Shown piece after piece: positions 36,114 through 48,145 of a stretch of DNA of 64,000 bases. A program made the position numbers and the translations under genes. The notes below the pieces were generated by a model. That model worked only from the letters and a program-made list of their open reading frames with translations, ran no database searches and had not been told where the DNA came from. Position 1 is the stretch's first letter; every line of letters begins with the position of its first letter. The DNA is from Siphonodentalium dalli (lineage: Eukaryota; Mollusca; Scaphopoda; Gadilida; Siphonodentaliidae): the NCBI GenBank assembly GCA_032622095.1, contig CP136061.1, positions 126,864,754 through 126,928,753 of the forward strand. Direction: 5' to 3'.

Positions 36114-36950
36114 TATAATTAATATAACATCCCTCATCCAATAATCTCCAAATTGAATATCTAATTTCAATCCTAGTTACACGTCACGCCGCCCGTCATC
36201 ATTTGCCAATTGTACACCCTTTTTTTGCTGCTGCTGCAACTGTTCAATTTCTTTAAAAATTATTGAAAAAATGGCCCTCCCGCCCGCCGACATTTACTTC
36301 TGATTTTTTTTTATCATCGGTCCGCACCAAAATTGAGCACACGTCCCTATATAATATACCTATTTAAACCGAGTATACACGGTGGTGTAATAGATCAACC
36401 GTTAATTTAACCGTTTAGGTAGCATATTTCCACGTATACGTTATCACGACAAATCCCTGCTGATCTGTTATTAATGAACCAAACACTTAACATGTCAACA
36501 CACTCTGGCCCGCCAATGCTACAGTGTATAAACGTAACGGGGCAAATATGCACATTATATTGGCAGCTAACGAGAGCATTCACCATGGGCAATCTGCTCA
36601 CCCCTTTTAGCCGATACGATAGAAACTAAACGATTTGTTACTTCTAATTACCCGTACTTAATTACACAGTCTTATTAAAACCAGACCTAATTTTCATTAC
36701 TTTCAAGGTAAGGAAACCTTGGTCTAGTTATTACTAGACTGTTAATTACACTACTTGCGTGTTAATAAAGTACGACCCCATTACCACTAAAGGTGAAACA
36801 TGGGATTTAGAACATTAATATTCACTCTTACATAGTTCCACATTCAAGGTGTAATCGTATGTCAGTTGTAACGTTGTGAAACTGCAACCGAACTGAATTA
36901 TTCTATGCTAAATAGTTCATGGCTGACCTGATGCATGCATCTTAGTTTTC
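36114..36950. other. Intron 3: unannotated
   Basis: No supported feature. Confidence 0.4.
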
Positions 36951-36959
36951 TTGTATTTA

Positions 36960-38130
36960 ATAACTGGAAGGTTGAAAATCCTGAAGTGTTCTTATCGTGA
37001 ATGGTAAAATTCTTGAAACTATAGCCAGTTTAATTTATCTTGGTGTATTGATGGCAAGTTACGGTAAATTTAATCTATTGTATAAGACAATTGCGCAGGA
37101 CGAATATAGAGCTCTTCACATGCTATATGGAATAATATGACCATACGCGCTTGCGTAATTAACGAACCACAGCTAAAACACACGCATAAGCTAGGATATA
37201 TCTGTGTATTTTTTTTAATCCTATAAAATAACTTCATAGATTCGTATTCCCATCAAATATGATTAACTTAGGCCTTATATCGTGGTGTGATTATGATATA
37301 TTACACTCCAGACATGTACAAGGGTTCATCGACAGAGTGGGTTCTATAGCAATTTCGTGTATAAATTAGGTCAATCATATCATACATCAAGGCATGTGAG
37401 AAATCAGAGATTCACAATGCAAACAGACTACGAGCTCACCGACTCAGACTTAAAACTAAATAAAAAACTTTTAAAAGCCATTCCTTTTGAACAAATTATT
37501 ATAGAATATAAACTACGAACATCAAACTGAAAGTATTCAAAAGTCAAGACTGTTGGTTGTTGTCTAGATGGGAGTATTTTACTGAAATTAACAATATATT
37601 ATTGACGCTGTGTGCGCAATCCGATTGAGATGTACGAAGAAGCTGGTCAATTTCATCATGTTCACTTCATTCATAAAATGTCATCATGTCGATTTCAACG
37701 AAACTCCACGAGCAACGTCATCATGTAGCTTTCACCATCGATCGAATTTGCGATAACCTGAATGTATCTTCTGCTTTATTCACCACTTCCGTTGGATCAG
37801 TGTTAAGCTATGGTTGTGAAGTATGGGGATTTAGTGAAGTATACAGATATAGAAATACTTCATAGAAAATTGTGTAGATATCTCTTGAAAGTTAAGTCAT
37901 CAGCAAACAACGACGCCGTGTTGGGAGAGTTAGGTCAATTCCCCCTTCAAGTAGCGAGGTTGGAGATAATATTCAAATTTGGGCTTCATTGAAAAAAGGA
38001 TAAAAATTCTCTGACTTATGCTAACTTTGAATTATTACACAGAAATGTTGATAGTGGTTTATCTCACCGCGGCTATATTTGGGCATATATTTTAGAAAAT
38101 ACACTGGATAAACTTGGTATTGGATACATG
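36960..38130 (+). pseudogene. Dead LINE reverse transcriptase, 3' part of ORF2
   Basis: Decayed reverse transcriptase relic. At 37003-37137 the frame reads VNGKILETIASLIYLGVLMA then GKFNLLYK and ALHMLYGII, stopping at TGA. It matches the NGxxLE...YLG thumb region of LINE RTs. At about 37755-37848 another frame reads VGSVLSYGCEVWGF, the well-known YGxExWG motif. A frameshift then leads to DIEILHRKLCRYLLKVKSS and GELGQFPLQVARLEI (37847-37989), the usual C-terminal H..FC/GELGxxPL block. After one TGA the frame continues as LTYANFELLHRNV to about 38160. Unrelated or unaligned sequence separates the two parts (37140-37600). Whether it belongs to the 1-3.4 kb family cannot be tested, because that copy lacks this region. 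It lies antisense to the host gene, in intron 3. Confidence 0.8.
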
Positions 38131-38139
38131 ATATTACAG

Positions 38140-38610
38140 ATGCATAATCCGAATTAACGCTCCTAAATTACTAGTTCTTCGGCTTCGAGGGTAACAAATA
38201 TTTTATTCGAGTCGAGGAATCCACCCATCAAAGCTCAGAGTGATCAGATGTCGATTTTTGAAATCTATTTGTTTTCACCACCGATAATTTTACAGTGGCC
38301 CCAGTAACAGTCGACGAGAAGACGGTCTCGGACCAAATGGCGGATGAAGATGGATAACTCTAAAATCAAGTGGCTTTTTTGTGTCAGATATTGGACAAAC
38401 CGGCAAAATTCGTTGAACAAAATGTTGATAAATAACAGGTTTTGAGAAATTTTATACTATAGTTGACTGTGGTTAGCATTATTTTTTGGGCTATTAATTG
38501 AGTCTGCTAACCGAAGCGGCATTTAAAAAAAATGGTTGTTGGAATCTGATGATATGGGCCGGGACCATCGTATCGGATTGAGGAGCTTTTAAACTATTCA
38601 TTTCGCCATT
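38140..38610 (+). repeat. 430-bp repeat family, copy 3
   Basis: CCGAATTAACGCTCCTAAAT, GTCGAGGAATCCACCCATCA, GCGGATGAAGATGGATAACT, AACAAAATGTTGATAAATAA and a TAACCGAAGCGGCATTT tail match copy 2 at 28671. About 75-80 percent alike by eye. The tail continues as in copy 1 (GGGACCATCGTATCGGATTG). Confidence 0.8.
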
Positions 38611-41600
38611 ACACGGTCAGCATATACAGCTTTGGCTGGTTTCTAAAGAAAAGCCTACAAAAGATATGTTTTTTAACAGAATTAAATCGAAATTTGAATT
38701 CGAAACTTACTATCCGTGATTAAAAACCCTAAATTTCGTGTCACTTATAAAATTTAGAGTAAGCGCTCATAATTTGACTAGTTATGAAGGGCGATACAGT
38801 GCGATTGACGTGTCTTCAAATGTTGTCAGCTTAAATCAGTTTAAAGTTAATATCATGTATGTTTTGTTACTTGTGCATGCATGTGTCCTCGTTTCGCTGA
38901 TTTGCGCCGTAAATATTTAAATCCGAATAACTGTCGTTGCATGATCAACTGTCGTTAATACGAAAGGCTGTTTGCTGTTATGAACCCAGTCATATACGTA
39001 TGGCCGCAGGCCCCTTCGCCGCTAAATAAAGGCTCCGGAATGGAGCATGTTTCAGTTAGTATCTATAGTAATAACGTAAAATATCTTGATTGTTGCGTTC
39101 CATATGTGCATGCATATATGTGATATGCTGTGGGTTGGGGAGGGGAGGAGAAAATGCAGTATTTTCCTATACGCTTGGTGCATGTGGTGTCGAGAAGGGT
39201 ACCCCAGTGGTGGATCGTCAGGACTGATGCGACCTTTTTATCGATGTCACATCCAGCTATATATAGCTATAAAGTGCATGTATATGTATCCACCCCAAAA
39301 CTACTATTATTTCATTGCCTGCTCTTTATCTGGAATATCCCAAAGATAAATATCTCAATATTATCCCATATGCACTACTTGTGCGATAACCATTACGTGT
39401 TGTGTTATAACACCTATTTGTATATGCAAAAAAATGTATGCATACATTTAAGCAGTAATAAACTATTCATTAACTTGGCGACCATTTGGTCATTACGCCA
39501 TATTTGGGTATATTCTGTGAAGGTTTTTTTTTTGGCGTGTGATAGGAACTATGAGATAGGAACTATGGGAAAATATGATTAGAAACGTACTTGGGTATTT
39601 TCGTACTCGAACTATGTAACGAAGATTGTGGTCTGATTATTATTCTGCATGCTATTTCGTGCATTATTCACTAGCATGTAGTGTAATGATGTTAATTTGA
39701 TATACAACCCCAAAAAATCGATATTATTATTTTACTTTAGTAACAAGGGGCGTACTCGCAAAATGCGTACCGGTTAGACTGTTTGCAGGATGTGTGTATT
39801 CGCGCGCGGATATATATAGAATGCGAAATTGTGTGGAACGGATGTTATATCGAGGAATATGGCACGTAGGGGGCTCGTTTTTTGTGTCTAACGAAAGGCC
39901 GTTATTCGCCCCAACCAAATATATTAACCCCGCCACTGACCGGACACCAGGAGTTTCATTATTCGGTCGACGACTGACCTACCATCAAATTGTCGAAATC
40001 AAGGCTGCAGCGTTAGTTTAGTTTGGAAGTCAGATTAAAAAAAAAATTCACATGCTTTCTCACCAAGGACACACGATACACACATACAAAAGCAATTACA
40101 TATAATCGACTACATAGCCGTTTCCAATATACACATTTTTGTTTAACACTAGATTACAGCTCCAATATATTTTATATATGCCCATTAATATGATCTTGAG
40201 GGCACTTTCTGACTATGGTTTTCTTGTCTATAGTCGGGGCTAGTCACACGGTAGAGAATGACTGTGACGCGGGTAATATGCGGATATGAATGTTAAACCT
40301 TGTTGATTAAGTTTAATTATAGTTGAGTTTTGTTCAACCATAAATATTTCTGTTGCTTTTCATGGACCAACATAGTTGATATTTCATCTCCATTATAGTT
40401 TACATTTCATCTCCATTATTATTTAACACTTTCACTGTCTTTGTTTGCCATATCCTGCTATTTTTCATCTTTTTAAATCAAATTTAAATCAGTTGGGGCG
40501 GGTACCCAACTGCCCTTGGAGAAAAACAACTTGCGTTGAAGTGGTGGATGTTCGAGATCTGACAAGAAAACAGCTTGCGTTTCTGGGGTGGAGGGTCCCA
40601 AAAATTAATTTAAACGTTGTATCCTGAATTTTTCGGACTCCCCCATCCCGACCCCATCCGAATTGGGTACATATCACACAAAACTGGTGGGTGGTTGGAA
40701 AGCCTTAATTAGGACACGCAGGACCGTCTGCAACCATTTTTTTAAAATCCCACGCAACCCGCACCTGCACATATGCATGTATGTGAGTGCTAAGAAAATA
40801 TGCTTTGTTTTCTGAACATCGTTAATGTCTCTTTTTGAATTTGTAACGTTTATCACACAGTGATCTTTATATACGTGTACAGATACTAACAACCGCATTC
40901 CAGTTTGAACCGGCGTAAACACAAACTGTTTCTTGTCATTATACCGAAAGAGCACATTCCGCCTGATCGAGTTTTATGATGGTCTCGGTTACATATTGCA
41001 GAAACCTTTTGCTTATTGTCCACACCGCCAATGTATAGTGCATATGTAAAGATTTTGTTTGTGCGTAATTCTTTGATAAGTTTTAGCAGTAACGTATTTA
41101 GTTAAGCATTGGCGAAGCGTAACATAAAACGATCTTTATTTCACATTCTGACGAATACATATGTGGCGTTGCCTTTAAGTGATAACTTATATCACTCCAA
41201 TGAAAGTCCGTGGCGGTCTGAAGTCTATATACATCGCGTCCGGTTCTTGGGATCGAAATAGGTCGATAAATATCTCAGATAATTCTATGTGGATTTTATG
41301 TCGCAGAAATACTTATGTCATTCTGCGAATTCATAAAAATCGCGTCAGAAACTGTTCTTCAGTGTGCATCAATAAAGAGCATTACTTGTCTTTCTATGCC
41401 TAATATGTTAAAACAATAAAGAACGTTCATCTCATTACTGTGCGAGGTCACTGAAAACAGCTCTAAAATTCTATGACTTTTTCAGAGTATACACGTTTAA
41501 CACATGTAGATCGATAATTCGTGCATTTATCCACCTATCATATCCATCCTTCTAAATGATGTAGATTCAAATCAACGATGTCCGTTTAATTTAGCATTAT

Positions 41601-42055
41601 TTAGTATACGACGCTCGTACAATAACGATATAGATTTACGGGTAAAGTAGATAAGATAAGTTTATTGGCAATTACACCCACACGAGGCCGATGACACAAC
41701 ACAAATAACAGAATTAAAATTAAAAAATTATCATGTTTGTTGTTGAAAATCTGGTGTTTCACACCTTTTGTGATAAAAAGAGACTTCTGAAGAGTCTTCT
41801 GAAACACGACACATGATCAGCCCTAAAGGCCCATTTAATTTTCTAGTCACATATTTGTTTATAGTGCCTTAATATACTGTTTTAATTACAATATATCACA
41901 TAAAATATGATTAAAATACAATAATTCAATACCATTTGGAACGTTTGTTTCTCAGAAGGTGCCCTTAAAATAGCTGAAATCATATAATTATCCCCCCCCC
42001 CGTTTCGCTCCCAGAATGCAACATAATTCAAATTAAGATATAGAGTTATTCCCCT
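38611..42055. other. Intron 3: mostly unannotated, with diverged repeats
   Basis: Fragments of dispersed families only. 40185-40240 (TATGATCTTGAGGGCAC, CTGACTATGGTTTTCTTGT) recurs at 56828-56890 and inverted at 54236 and 58535. 41527-41595 resembles 20425-20500. 41821-41945 (TAAAGGCCCATTTAATTTTC) resembles 56042-56165. AATAAAGAGCATTACT and AATAAAGAACGTTCAT lie at 41370-41430. No exon was recognised, but exons as short as exon 3 would be easy to miss. Confidence 0.5.
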
Positions 42056-42059
42056 TTCA

Positions 42060-42606
42060 TTCAGGGGGGGGTCGGAAAACAAATTCAGGCACGTATGCTG
42101 ATTTTTTACTTTCGACCATTATTGTGACCCACCCACCCCCGCGTCCAAATTTTTTTCCGTTTTCGGCAGTTTTTTCCGACCATTTTTGGACACCCACCCC
42201 CCCTATTAACACTAAAACAGAGATTTGCGGGGGGAATTCACTGTAAACAGCTGTATATGAATTTATGTGTATACTATTAGTCATGGATGTTAACATTGAC
42301 ATGTAAATAGAAACGAGTCATTTTGTGGTCATTCGGCCAAAAAAAAAACATGGCTGCCAGCGGCCATCTTGGATATCAAAATTCAATCCATCTGCATGGG
42401 CTACAGGCTATACTGTTTGTCTGATCATCATGAAATTTGTCATTTATGTTAATATTGACATATAGATGTATTTTAAGCCAAACTCATTGCAAAAACAGTC
42501 AAAAAGACTTGCAGGAAAAATATTTTTGAGTTGCGGAAACAAATATTTGTTGGTCCCATCGACCACCCACCCACCCCGGCATACGTGCCCGAACCCCCCC
42601 CCCCGT
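42060..42606 (-). repeat. G/C-run repeat family, copy 2 (inverse orientation)
   Basis: The inverse of the 26186-26490 family in two pieces. 42060-42215 holds TTCGGCAGTTTTTTCCGACC; 42440-42606 holds GAGTTTGGCTTAAAATAC (in inverse) and CATCGACCACCCACCCACC. A non-matching insert with a GGCTGCCAGCGGCCATCTTG motif separates them. Confidence 0.7.
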
Positions 42607-42851
42607 TTCATTGATAAATAATAGATCAATACAGTCCAGATGAAACTTAAGCACAGAAAACACATCGATACCTCAACAAAAACAACATGTTCACAGTCAA
42701 TTACACCGAATAAGTTGATAGTACAATGTTTTGGAGCTTCCTCTTTCAAACGGTATATAATATGGCCTATATTTTATATCATGTGATCTGGTGGTTCGAA
42801 AATAAAGTGGGCCTTTAAAACTATCACAAATTATGTGTTGCATGTACTCAC

Positions 42852-42908
42852 ATTCTTCGCCTTCATACAGGAATGGAGCGGCTCTGAATTCCGCGAGATC
42901 TATACCTC
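42852..42908 (-). CDS. Secreted EF-hand protein, exon 3: second half of the EF loop
   Basis: A 57-base exon with an excellent acceptor (CTCTCTTTTCAG before 42908) and donor (GTGAGT from 42851). Its first two bases complete a Gly codon with the G left by exon 2. The frame then reads GIDLAEFRAAPFLYEGEE and leaves one T for exon 4. Joined to exon 2 the EF-hand loop becomes DTNSDGGIDLAE. That has Asp, Asn and Asp at loop positions 1, 3 and 5, Gly at 6, Ile at 8, Asp at 9 and Glu at 12, all consensus calcium-ligand or structural residues. The following EFRAAPFLYEG is the exiting helix. A chance fit of phase, splice sites and loop is very unlikely, which makes this the best evidence for the gene model. 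Confidence 0.85.
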
Positions 42909-45534
42909 CTGAAAAGAGAGAGAGTATCAGCGATAAACTTAGTGGCCCGATTCATCATCTCCATGAATTCTCCCATTCAGTTATCAAAGTATACATTGGA
43001 ATTGTCTATTCTTCATTTGGATGGATGTTTTGGTAAAATAAGGAGATGACAGACAGAAAAAGCAGATAATACAAGAACAGAGTGATTCATATTCATTGTT
43101 GGGAAATGTTCAAATGATAACTTTTTCATGACACTTCTCCGATACGCGACATGCGGGTTGTACCCCACTAGCAGGAGAACAATAGAAATCACATCATAAG
43201 TACTCCATTGGGCGTACTAGGGTTATGCATGTTTACCGCATCAGAGTTTTCTATATGTGGTGTAGTGGACATGCTGCTGTTATTGGCATACAATGTGCAT
43301 ACGTTATACAATATCATACGACATTTACATCCGACAAAGATACCACGTATTGTAATGTAATAGATAATTGATTATAGTAGTATGGTGGTTATCATAGAAT
43401 GATAGAATATAATTGGCTGATATTTATTAATGACGCCAACAGAAATAAAGTTATCTTCCGTGTGATTCTAATCGCGTCAGCAATATTTGGCATTGTAAAC
43501 ATATTAGCCACTGGTTGAGTGATCATGGCGGCTAACTGTCTATGATGTGTGCGTGCCCTGCTGAATTGCTGTGATGCGTGTAGGGCAAATTGATGCTGTT
43601 GATGAAAAAGTACCTGATTATTAGTCAGAGGTTACAGGTAAGTCACGTCGTAAATGGAATCAGGATAGAGGTGTTAAGACAGTTATTTATAATCGGCCAC
43701 CAATTTTCCCACATACATGTATCTTCTGGAATGATAATACACACTTTTTATATTATCATATAATCTATTAGTCCCACTTTAAGTCATCTGAGATCAAAGG
43801 TAAGTAAGTATTCTCAGATCAGCCATTATTCATGGATGGAACATGAGAAGATGCGTCTGTGCCACGCCATTCCCCAGGTCAGGAGACCCACCTGTAACAA
43901 TTTTCCTGCACAAGGAATGTGTATATAATTTGTTATTTAATATTATTAATTATTATTGCCCCTTTAAGACATTTGATGTCAACTGGACCTATATAATAAG
44001 ATTTCCCGGGTCAAATTACCCATATGTGCAAATTTGCAGCTCCGATGGTCCAGCTGTTTCTGTGTAAACAATTAGTCGATAAAAGCCAATTGCGACAGCC
44101 TTTCAAGTTTGATACTGTGTGTCGCTAGTAGTCCATCATGTGGCGTCACATGAAGGGGGATTAACGATTCAGACTGCATAATCCATAATTTAATATTCAA
44201 TCTCACGAATCGGCATAACTTCAGTTACGGGCGGCCTATCACAACAAAAATTTTCGACAACGCACTCAGTGTATTAGCTCACATCGATAATGACTGAGAA
44301 ATTGCACCGGTGTAATCCTTTAAATTACAAAAAAATATTAATCATTAATCATTAGCTTTTGACCTCGTCCATTATCTTTGACCTCGTCTAGTATTGGGTT
44401 GTAGGGGGTGATCCCATAATATATCTATATAAATGTCAAGTGTTTGTGAGTGAGAGTGTGTGTGTGTGTAACTGTCACGATTTTGGCGCGTTTAAAACGA
44501 TATCACCCTCATGTCAGATGGCGCCCAAATGTTGACCATGTCCTGGGCACATATTAGAATACGATATGCTAATTTCAGGCCAATCGGTACTAGACAGTCT
44601 TAGAAATACCGAGTTTCCCAAAGGTTGCCAAGACGATATTTTTACTGATATAATGCGGCACCTTCTCTAAAATATAATGTGGTTTCAGCGGGTCCGTCTA
44701 AATTTCGTACAAATTCCGCGCGCCGTATGTCGGTTTTCTTGATATTGTTATCAGCAGTGCAGTGGTAACAATATTTTCCTGCAAGCCATGTTTGTAATTC
44801 GTCATTTTTACATCAGACGACTTGAAGTGGCATAGGCCTATATGAGCAACAAAGAACGTCCCTTGTCAGCTTAGAAATATGTAGAAAAATTGGTACGCAT
44901 TGGTCACATGGCCATGACAATGCCATGGGATAGGCGCATTTGACCTCATATGACTTAAAGGGGACTGATAGATTACATCATAAAATATATTAAAGACGGT
45001 TTATTATCAGCTCAGATAAAATGTGGGAAAATTGGTGGACAGAGGTAACATGACACGGGAAATGTCACGGTGTATGTGCCGATGTCCTCAAATGACTTAA
45101 AGAAGCATGAATAATTAGCAACTTAAAGAGCGTTTATTATCAGGTGAAGCGTATTATTATTCACACAATGTGCCTGCATGTCATGTTTGTCGTCCGTCAT
45201 TTTGACGGACAAGCCCCTAGTTTACATATAAATAGCGAGTATTTGTGATAACATATTCATTGCAAAAGAAATTGAAATGATACATACAATCCATATAATT
45301 CGTGAAAGCTACTGATTGTATATGTATGCATGGAGACTTTTTAATTAGTCTAACAAAGTGGCCACACCTCTCATTTCGAACCGCATTGTCGGATGGAGCG
45401 CCTTATACTAAAAATATATACTACTTCTCAACTTTGATGACTTCACTTATTGGACATCCGACCGATCGGACGAAGACCCTCTAGTCATGTCCCTGAATCG
45501 ACAAAAGGAGAGGCTACAGTCATTTTCAACTTAC
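42909..45534. other. Intron 2 (2,626 bases)
   Basis: GT at 45534 to AG at 42909, minus strand. Contains a (GT)n tract near 44455-44470 and TTAAAGACGGTTTATTATCAG/TTAAAGAGCGTTTATTATCAG at about 44990 and 45123, the latter pair flanking a 140-base direct repeat with GACTTAAA. No further exon recognised. Confidence 0.7.
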
Positions 45535-45709
45535 CATCGCTGTTAGTGTCGGCGTCCGCGAAAGCAGCCTGAGTGTCTGGTGTGTCTTCGGCGTTGTTAG
45601 CCTGTCGGAAGCAGTCATAATCAATCTTTTTCGGTCCATCGGTTTGTTCGCCACACGTTGCGACCCATGCGTTGAAATCTAGCGGCAATGGCAGGACTTG
45701 GCCTCCATT
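45535..45709 (-). CDS. Secreted EF-hand protein, exon 2: degenerate EF-hand and start of the canonical one
   Basis: Exon of 175 bases with a strong acceptor (TTTCTTTGTAG before 45709) and consensus donor (GTAAGT from 45534). Exon 1 ends in phase 0 and this exon starts in phase 0. It reads NGGQVLPLPLDFNAWVATCG, then a first, degenerate EF-hand (EQTDGPKKIDYDCF: the I-D-x-D-C-F core is kept, but Cys stands where the bidentate Glu should be). The entering helix of the second hand follows (DTQAAFADA), then DTNSD, the first five loop residues. The intron falls after the first base of the next Gly codon. Two Cys (exon residues 19 and 33) could pair in a secreted protein. The in-frame reading past the donor to 45485 is intron. 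EF-hand pairs normally work together, so this hand probably binds calcium weakly or serves structurally. Confidence 0.83.
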
Positions 45710-46007
45710 CTACAAAGAAACATAAAACTGGTAGATTGTGATATGAATTTGAGACAAATATGGCATTCGTATAGTCTTGAGTAAACCCAGCTTATCTATC
45801 GATCAGCTGCGGGTTCGATTGTCTGAAAAAATAACAGGAACCCCATTATTTTCAAAACGTATTGATTTAAACCTATATATTGCACTTGATTAACAGGATA
45901 CAGAGACTTGGGGAATGGCGGACAAGTTCCCAAACCTAGATTGAACCTCAGCTCCCTTCAATCGCATTTAGAATGTGTATAACAACGTGGTATGGTAAGA
46001 ATAATAC

Positions 46008-46222
46008 GCCTTGGCACTGCGTCTGGGCCACATTGGTTCCATCCAGCCCCGTGTCGTTTTTTTAATGCTACAGGTCAAAGGTCTGGAGTAGCATTCCATA
46101 TATGACCTTTTGAATATTCATGAATTCCATATATGGAATGCTACTCCAGAACTTTGACACGTAGCACTAAAAAACGGAACGGGTCTGGGTGGATCCAATA
46201 TGGCCGCGACTCAGTGACAATG
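46008..46222. mobile_element. 215-bp palindromic element
   Basis: Arms of about 95 bases meet around 46110 (GGTCTGGAGTAGCATTCCAT and inverse, loop TTTTGAATATTCATGAA). The outer arms (CATTGGTTCCATCCAGCCCC) pair less well. Foldback MITE type, in intron 1. Confidence 0.75.
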
Positions 46223-47109
46223 CGTATTAAATTCAATCAATTTTGCATGATGTGTGGATGCATACGAGGAAGTATATTATAAGTCACAAGGCGATTGATT
46301 GCCGGATACGGTTTCATGTGAGGCGAAGTTAGATAATCTCGCTGCGCCTCACGTGACACCGTAGCTGGCAACTATAAGAGTATTGTAACGCCTTTATCAT
46401 GCTTTCCATGAATTACCGGTACGAAGTTTATTAGATTTTACTAATCTAAACGTGCTGCCTAAAAAAACTAACTGTATATATGATCATATGTGGCTATTAA
46501 ATTACGAAACGTCACAGTCACGCGCCATGGACATAGAACGTCAGCGCGCTCAGTCAATGGCTATTCATCTGAAATTTGATAACATATATAGTTTGATAGT
46601 TAATTTATGCGACTTCGTCAAATATATCAGATGCAGGTATTGGTACATGGTACAATGTTTTAAGGTCGTAGAAATTATTTCCGACAGATATTAATTTTGT
46701 CAAAAATACACCATATATATGCACGAGACGGCAGAGTTTCAAGAAAACCCCATATGAATCCATATCCCCCCGGGGTGTCCGTATGGGATAGGTGACAATC
46801 AAGGTGAACCTAGTGTCCCTTCATATTCGGCTAGTAGTTCTACATTCTCATTGGTCAATCTACTAGGCCAGCATGATAAACATGTGTGTTATGAGTTATA
46901 AACGGTATATGGTATTAATAGTGTGCATGGTTTTGGAGGCGTGTGCCACCGCACCACCCCAATGTAAGGACGATGGACTTGCATGTTATATATTATATAT
47001 TATATTATATTATATATATTATCCAATAGACCCCACAAATGCAATAACGACACGTAGATTTGTGTTTACCCCCCCCCCCCCCATCATTTCAATCACACGC
47101 ACCCACCCA

Positions 47110-47484
47110 TTAAAGACATATTATGTACTTGTTCGGGTACGAGAAACTGATAAGATAGTATCCAGGGGCTATACCAACTGTAGGAATTTAGCATTCTACT
47201 AACATCACCGTAAATCTGAAGCAAATTGACTGTACCACTCCATATAAAACATCGTCTGAACAACGCTCAATTGTTAATATTTGCTTTTCGATTCGGAACG
47301 CATCAATCGGCGATAAAATGACGAAAATTATATCGCCATCGAGAGTCGCTCATTTAATTAATATATACGAATGATGGTGTTTATTGTTAATTTGGATATA
47401 CTATTTGTAAAAATACCTACTTTGAACAAGATTAATCTACATTTCTATTTGATCACCCTACCGGAGTGTTTCACATCACTTTAA
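47110..47484 (+). mobile_element. TTAA-flanked element, 375-400 bp family (copy 3)
   Basis: TTAA at 47110-47113 and 47481-47484. Ends TTAAAGACATATTATGTACT and GAGTGTTTCACATCACTTTAA, with matching interior (CATCGTCTGAACAACGCTCA, TATATCGCCATCGAGAGTCG). Preceded by C14 at 47069. Confidence 0.85.
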
Positions 47485-47566
47485 TGTGTTCTCCTGATAT
47501 ATCATATTTATATCCATGTATCAGTATTAAATTAGAAATGTGTAATGTGCATGTAATATATAGAGA

Positions 47567-47691
47567 GGATATCTAATGAAACGCAATTCTATACGAAATG
47601 ATTTAACCGAGTGCACTAAATTAGATTCGAGTCGAGCTATAGCGGACGAGGTTAATACATTTCGTATATAATTGCATCGAACTTGAGATCC
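47567..47691. mobile_element. Hairpin element in intron 1
   Basis: GCAATTCTATACGAAATGAT pairs with ATACATTTCGTATATAATTG. The loop region holds CGAGTCGAGCTATAGCGGACGAG. Same architecture as the other CGAG-loop hairpins. Confidence 0.7.
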
Positions 47692-48145
47692 ATTTTATCA
47701 CATAATCACATTTTAGCAAGGAAAAACGATATCGAAACGACTGGGGTTAAAATAAATTAATATTGATTCTCTTATCATAACCAAAGAGGAAGTAAATACA
47801 ACATTACTTCAAGAAAAATATAGTTCCATTAACTTTTAAAGGTGACTGTTCATGTTGACAAGATTGTTCAACAACCCTTATCATGCATGGTTATATCACA
47901 GTCAACACTAAATAGCCCAATATAAATTGAATATCATAAATATATTCTAATTAGCATGATAATAATATTCCGACATCATTGCGGTAAGCACGTACGTCGC
48001 TGTGTGTGCCGATAATACACGAGTGTCTTACTAAAAATATGAGACCGGATTTAGGGGCTAATTATGTGATAATTATATTTACTCAATTATACCAATATCT
48101 ATATGTGATTAAATTAATCTGACTTGATCTGTTCAAACTACATAC

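Larger units (their letters stand above)
45710..48145. other. Intron 1 (2,436 bases), carrying several inverted-repeat elements
   Basis: GT at 48145 (GTATGT) to AG at 45710, minus strand. Besides the elements listed separately it holds an imperfect hairpin at 46286-46395 (TTTCATGTGAGGCG with CGCCTCACGTGA), an AT microsatellite at 46985-47022 and a C14 run at 47069-47082. Confidence 0.7.

Noticed and set aside
39130-39582. 150-codon plus-strand frame in intron 3
   Set aside because: Low-quality composition, no motif, no repeat partner; likely chance.
45760-45840. tRNA-like GGGTTCGATTG
   Set aside because: No acceptor stem, A box or anticodon stem could be placed around it.
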